Of a stretch of DNA of 7,645 nucleotides, positions 6,701-7,645 are shown one piece after another. How positions within the stretch are numbered: position 1 is the stretch's first letter; the number at the start of each line of letters is the position of its first letter. The translations under genes and the position numbers were made by a program. Under the pieces are notes generated by a model that saw only the letters and a list, made by a program, of their open reading frames with translations, searched no databases and had not been told where the DNA came from. The stretch comes from an uncultured Eubacteriales bacterium (GTDB lineage: Bacteria; Bacillota; Clostridia; Oscillospirales; Acutalibacteraceae), in the NCBI GenBank assembly GCA_900313125.1, contig OMPZ01000255.1, forward strand, positions 1 through 7,645. The letters run 5' to 3'.

Positions 6701-7174
6701 ATGAGTGACAAAAAGGGCTTTATCGGCGAGTTTAAGGAGTTTATCTCCCGCGGCAACGTAATGGACCTCGCAGTCGGCGTTATCATCGGCGGCGCGTTCC
6801 AGAGCATCGTAAGCTCGCTTTGCGACGACGTTATCATGCCTGCTATCCAGCTTATCATCAGCAAGGCTGCCGGCGTTGACGACATCAACGAAATGACAAA
6901 GGTCTTAAACGTAGGTCCTATCCTGTTCGGTCAGTTCATCGCGGCTATCATCAACTTCCTTATCATGGCTGTTATCATTTTCTGCATCGTCAAGGCTTTC
7001 AACAAGATGATGGAGATCGGCAAAAAGCCGAAGGAAGAGGTCAAGGAAGAGCCTACTACGAAGGAGTGCCCGTTCTGCCTGAGCGAGATCCCCGTAAAGG
7101 CAACGCGCTGCCCGCACTGCACATCGCAGCTTGAAGAGGCAAAAGAGATCAAGATCGACAAGAAAAAGAAGTGA
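6701..7174 (+). CDS. mscL: Large-conductance mechanosensitive channel with C-terminal zinc ribbon
   Basis: An emergency pressure-release channel of the cytoplasmic membrane, a homo-oligomer (pentamer in solved MscL structures) that opens on hypo-osmotic shock. The 157-residue protein begins with the amphipathic N-terminal helix FIGEFKEFISRGN (7-19) and the hallmark NVMDLAVGVIIGGAFQSIVSSL (19-40) of the pore-lining first membrane helix; a short extracellular loop (about 54-74) follows, then a second membrane helix (about 76-98). In place of the C-terminal helical bundle seen in E. coli there is a charged linker (105-122) and C123-P-F-C126 ... C137-P-H-C140, a classic two-knuckle zinc ribbon, then a lysine-rich tail. 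The extension makes it longer than E. coli MscL (136 residues). Similar ribbon-tailed MscL proteins occur in gut Clostridia as far as I recall; the tail's role is not known to me. Single-gene transcript between its own promoter and terminator, divergent from the CBS-domain gene. Confidence 0.95.
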   Translation: MSDKKGFIGEFKEFISRGNVMDLAVGVIIGGAFQSIVSSLCDDVIMPAIQLIISKAAGVDDINEMTKVLNVGPILFGQFIAAIINFLIMAVIIFCIVKAFNKMMEIGKKPKEEVKEEPTTKECPFCLSEIPVKATRCPHCTSQLEEAKEIKIDKKKK

Positions 7175-7191
7175 TCTTAACGTGCATAATT

Positions 7192-7221
7192 ACAGTCCGG
7201 CAAAATGCCGGGCTGTTTTTT
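7192..7221 (+). terminator. Intrinsic terminator of mscL
   Basis: A 10-bp stem, ACAGTCCGGC (7192-7201) with GCCGGGCTGT (7207-7216, one G-T pair), a 5-base AAAAT loop, and a run of six T (7216-7221). It begins 17 bases after the mscL stop. Confidence 0.92.
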
Positions 7222-7341
7222 AACACAGTTTTTGCAAGTAACTATGCGTTTTTACTATACTGATACGGTGACCTGAAAACTGAAAAAAGAATAATGAATA
7301 ATACAAAGCAAAAACCCAACACATTCGTGTCATGATTTTCG
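7222..7341. other. AT-rich gene-free spacer left of the structured element
   Basis: No open reading frame longer than about ten codons with a ribosome binding site is visible here. It carries a possible plus-strand promoter (7232-7261) and a small ACAC/GTGT hairpin (7319-7330). From 7342 the composition changes sharply to GC-rich, marking the left edge of the tRNA-related element. Confidence 0.6.
7232..7261 (+). promoter_or_regulatory. Possible promoter reading into the structured element
   Basis: -35-like TTGCAA (7232-7237), 18-base spacer, -10-like TATACT (7256-7261), five of six -10 positions matching consensus. Transcription would begin near 7268 and run through the foldable element to the hairpin at 7443-7461, about 200 bases, with no convincing coding sequence. 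AT-rich DNA produces such matches by chance, so this is tentative. Confidence 0.35.
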
Positions 7342-7362
7342 CTTTAGTGCGAGTGACGGGAC
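7342..7362. repeat. Imperfect 21-base direct repeat of the tRNA-Leu 3' end (left copy)
   Basis: These 21 bases match 7558-7578, the 3' end of the tRNA-Leu gene plus four flanking bases, with one mismatch; the shared core GTGCGAGTGACGGGAC is identical at 7347-7362 and 7563-7578. The encoded CCA has become CTA here. In tRNA orientation the resemblance begins in the T-loop (TTCGCGT versus TTCAAGT) and the 5' T-stem strand does not match. Such a truncated copy could be an attachment-site-like remnant or a tRNA fragment inside a dispersed repeat. Confidence 0.7.
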
Positions 7363-7428
7363 GCGAATTTCAGAGAAATTCGCGCTGCTCGCCGACCCAA
7401 TGCTCTACATTCGGTACCCGGCTCGCAC
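7346..7428. other. GC-rich multibranch fold of unknown function
   Basis: GTGCGAG (7347-7353) pairs with CTCGCAC (7422-7428), and CGGG (7357-7360) pairs with CCCG (7417-7420), closing a junction. Inside is a perfect 10-bp hairpin, CGCGAATTTC (7362-7371) and GAAATTCGCG (7375-7384) with an AGA loop, and an imperfect hairpin with CCG/CGG (7392-7394, 7412-7414) and AATG/CATT (7399-7402, 7408-7411). I do not recognise it as a known RNA family. The 35-codon frame 7332-7439 across it has no ribosome binding site and is probably not translated. Confidence 0.5.
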
Positions 7429-7437
7429 CTGCTCACT

Positions 7438-7468
7438 AAAAAAACAGTCCCCCGGACTGTTCTTCTTA
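7438..7468 (-). terminator. Hairpin terminator, strongest on the minus strand
   Basis: AACAGTCC (7443-7450) and GGACTGTT (7454-7461) form a perfect 8-bp stem with a CCC loop. On the minus strand it is followed by seven T counted from the end of the stem, an excellent intrinsic terminator; on the plus strand the tail is TTCTTCTT, weaker but possibly functional. No gene of its own lies on the minus side apart from tRNA-Leu, which already has a terminator, so this one is either a backup or belongs to the repeat element. Confidence 0.65.
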
Positions 7469-7486
7469 ACGTTCGCAGCCCTCTTA

Positions 7487-7503
7487 GGGTTCAAGTCCCG
7501 TCA
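7487..7503 (+). repeat. Inverted 17-base copy of the tRNA-Leu T-arm
   Basis: GGGTTCAAGTCCCGTCA at 7487-7503 is the exact reverse complement of 7570-7586 within the tRNA-Leu gene, so here the T-arm reads on the plus strand. Only the inner three T-stem pairs remain possible and no acceptor stem or anticodon arm precedes it. A CCCT/AGGG mini-hairpin (7479-7489) overlaps its start. Its last nine bases (7495-7503) are also the inverse of 7354-7362, so the two tRNA fragments face each other around the structured element. Confidence 0.7.
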
Positions 7504-7522
7504 TCTGTAATATCAAACCAAC

Positions 7523-7557
7523 AAAAAGACCGTACCTTTTCGGATACGGTCTTTTTT
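7523..7557. terminator. Bidirectional terminator downstream of tRNA-Leu
   Basis: A 12-bp perfect stem, AAAAAGACCGTA (7523-7534) with TACGGTCTTTTT (7545-7556), plus two more inner C-G pairs around one bulge. T runs follow in both directions: TTTTT then GTTGGTTTG on the minus strand, where it ends the tRNA-Leu transcript, and TTTTTTCTTT on the plus strand. It starts four bases past the encoded CCA. Confidence 0.88.
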
Positions 7558-7560
7558 CTT

Positions 7561-7645
7561 TGGTGCGAGTGACGGGACTTGAACCCGTACGTCATACAAC
7601 ACACGCCCCTCAAACGTGCCTGTCTGCCAATTCCAGCACACTCGC
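7561..7645 (-). tRNA. tRNA-Leu (anticodon GAG), CCA encoded
   Basis: Read on the minus strand as an 85-base class II tRNA. Acceptor GCGAGTG (7645-7639) pairs perfectly with CACTCGC, followed by discriminator A (7564) and genomic CCA (7563-7561). The D-arm CTG/CAG encloses a loop with the invariant GG. Anticodon stem CACGT/GCGTG encloses TTGAGGG, so the anticodon is GAG (7611-7609), reading CUC and CUU leucine codons. A short variable stem (GTT/GAC) and T-arm ACGGG-TTCAAGT-CCCGT complete the fold. The 5' end coincides with the last base of the window, so its promoter and any upstream tRNAs lie outside. Confidence 0.95.

Noticed and set aside
7319..7330. ACAC/GTGT mini-hairpin followed on the minus strand by a T run, as a terminator
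   Set aside because: Four base pairs only; not stable enough to act as an intrinsic terminator.
7332..7439. 35-codon plus-strand frame from ATG at 7332 across the structured element
   Set aside because: No Shine-Dalgarno, and it reads through antisense tRNA sequence and hairpins; a typical spurious frame over non-coding DNA.
7466..7510. A second tRNA gene on the plus strand ending near 7503
   Set aside because: Only a T-arm-like segment is present; no acceptor stem, anticodon arm or CCA can be found, and the outer T-stem pairs are broken.

Overview
The window looks like chromosomal DNA from a Gram-positive anaerobe of the class Clostridia, probably a gut Ruminococcaceae/Oscillospiraceae-type organism. 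This is an inference. It rests on the AGGAGG-type ribosome binding sites, compact AT-rich intergenic promoters, strong intrinsic terminators, a B12-dependent methionine synthase split into two proteins, and a MscL carrying a C-terminal zinc ribbon. Coding regions are fairly GC-rich and intergenic stretches are much more AT-rich. No phage, transposase or CRISPR array is visible.

Layout: (1) 10-1371, plus strand: an NCS2-family purine permease whose true start may lie left of the window. A two-way terminator (about 1392-1437) separates it from (2) a minus-strand methionine/one-carbon operon read right to left: metF (5404-4541), a stand-alone methionine synthase activation protein (4530-3853), and a three-domain metH without activation domain (3840-1444). 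The genes are almost contiguous, and each downstream Shine-Dalgarno overlaps the preceding stop codon, so coupled translation is likely. A promoter with an extended -10 lies just upstream of metF, leaving a leader too short for a riboswitch. (3) 6419-5550, minus strand: a soluble CBS-pair CorC/HlyC-type protein with its own promoter and terminator. (4) 6701-7174, plus strand: mscL, divergent from corC, with a near-consensus promoter and a strong terminator. (5) 7222-7560: a gene-free stretch containing a GC-rich, highly foldable element, two further terminators, and three short segments matching the 3' end or T-arm of the adjacent tRNA. (6) 7645-7561, minus strand: tRNA-Leu(GAG) with encoded CCA, ending exactly at the window edge.

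The metF-activator-metH set forms one pathway. MetF makes 5-methyltetrahydrofolate, MetH passes the methyl group through cobalamin to homocysteine, and the separate activation protein should return oxidised cob(II)alamin MetH to the methyl form using S-adenosylmethionine. The permease, CBS protein and MscL are independent housekeeping or transport genes.

The least explained part is 7342-7503: duplicated tRNA 3'-end pieces, a multibranch hairpin element and a terminator facing tRNA-Leu. It could be the scar of integration at the tRNA, a dispersed repeat, or an undescribed structured RNA. Two protein observations also deserve attention: a four-cysteine tail on the methionine synthase activator, and the zinc ribbon on MscL.
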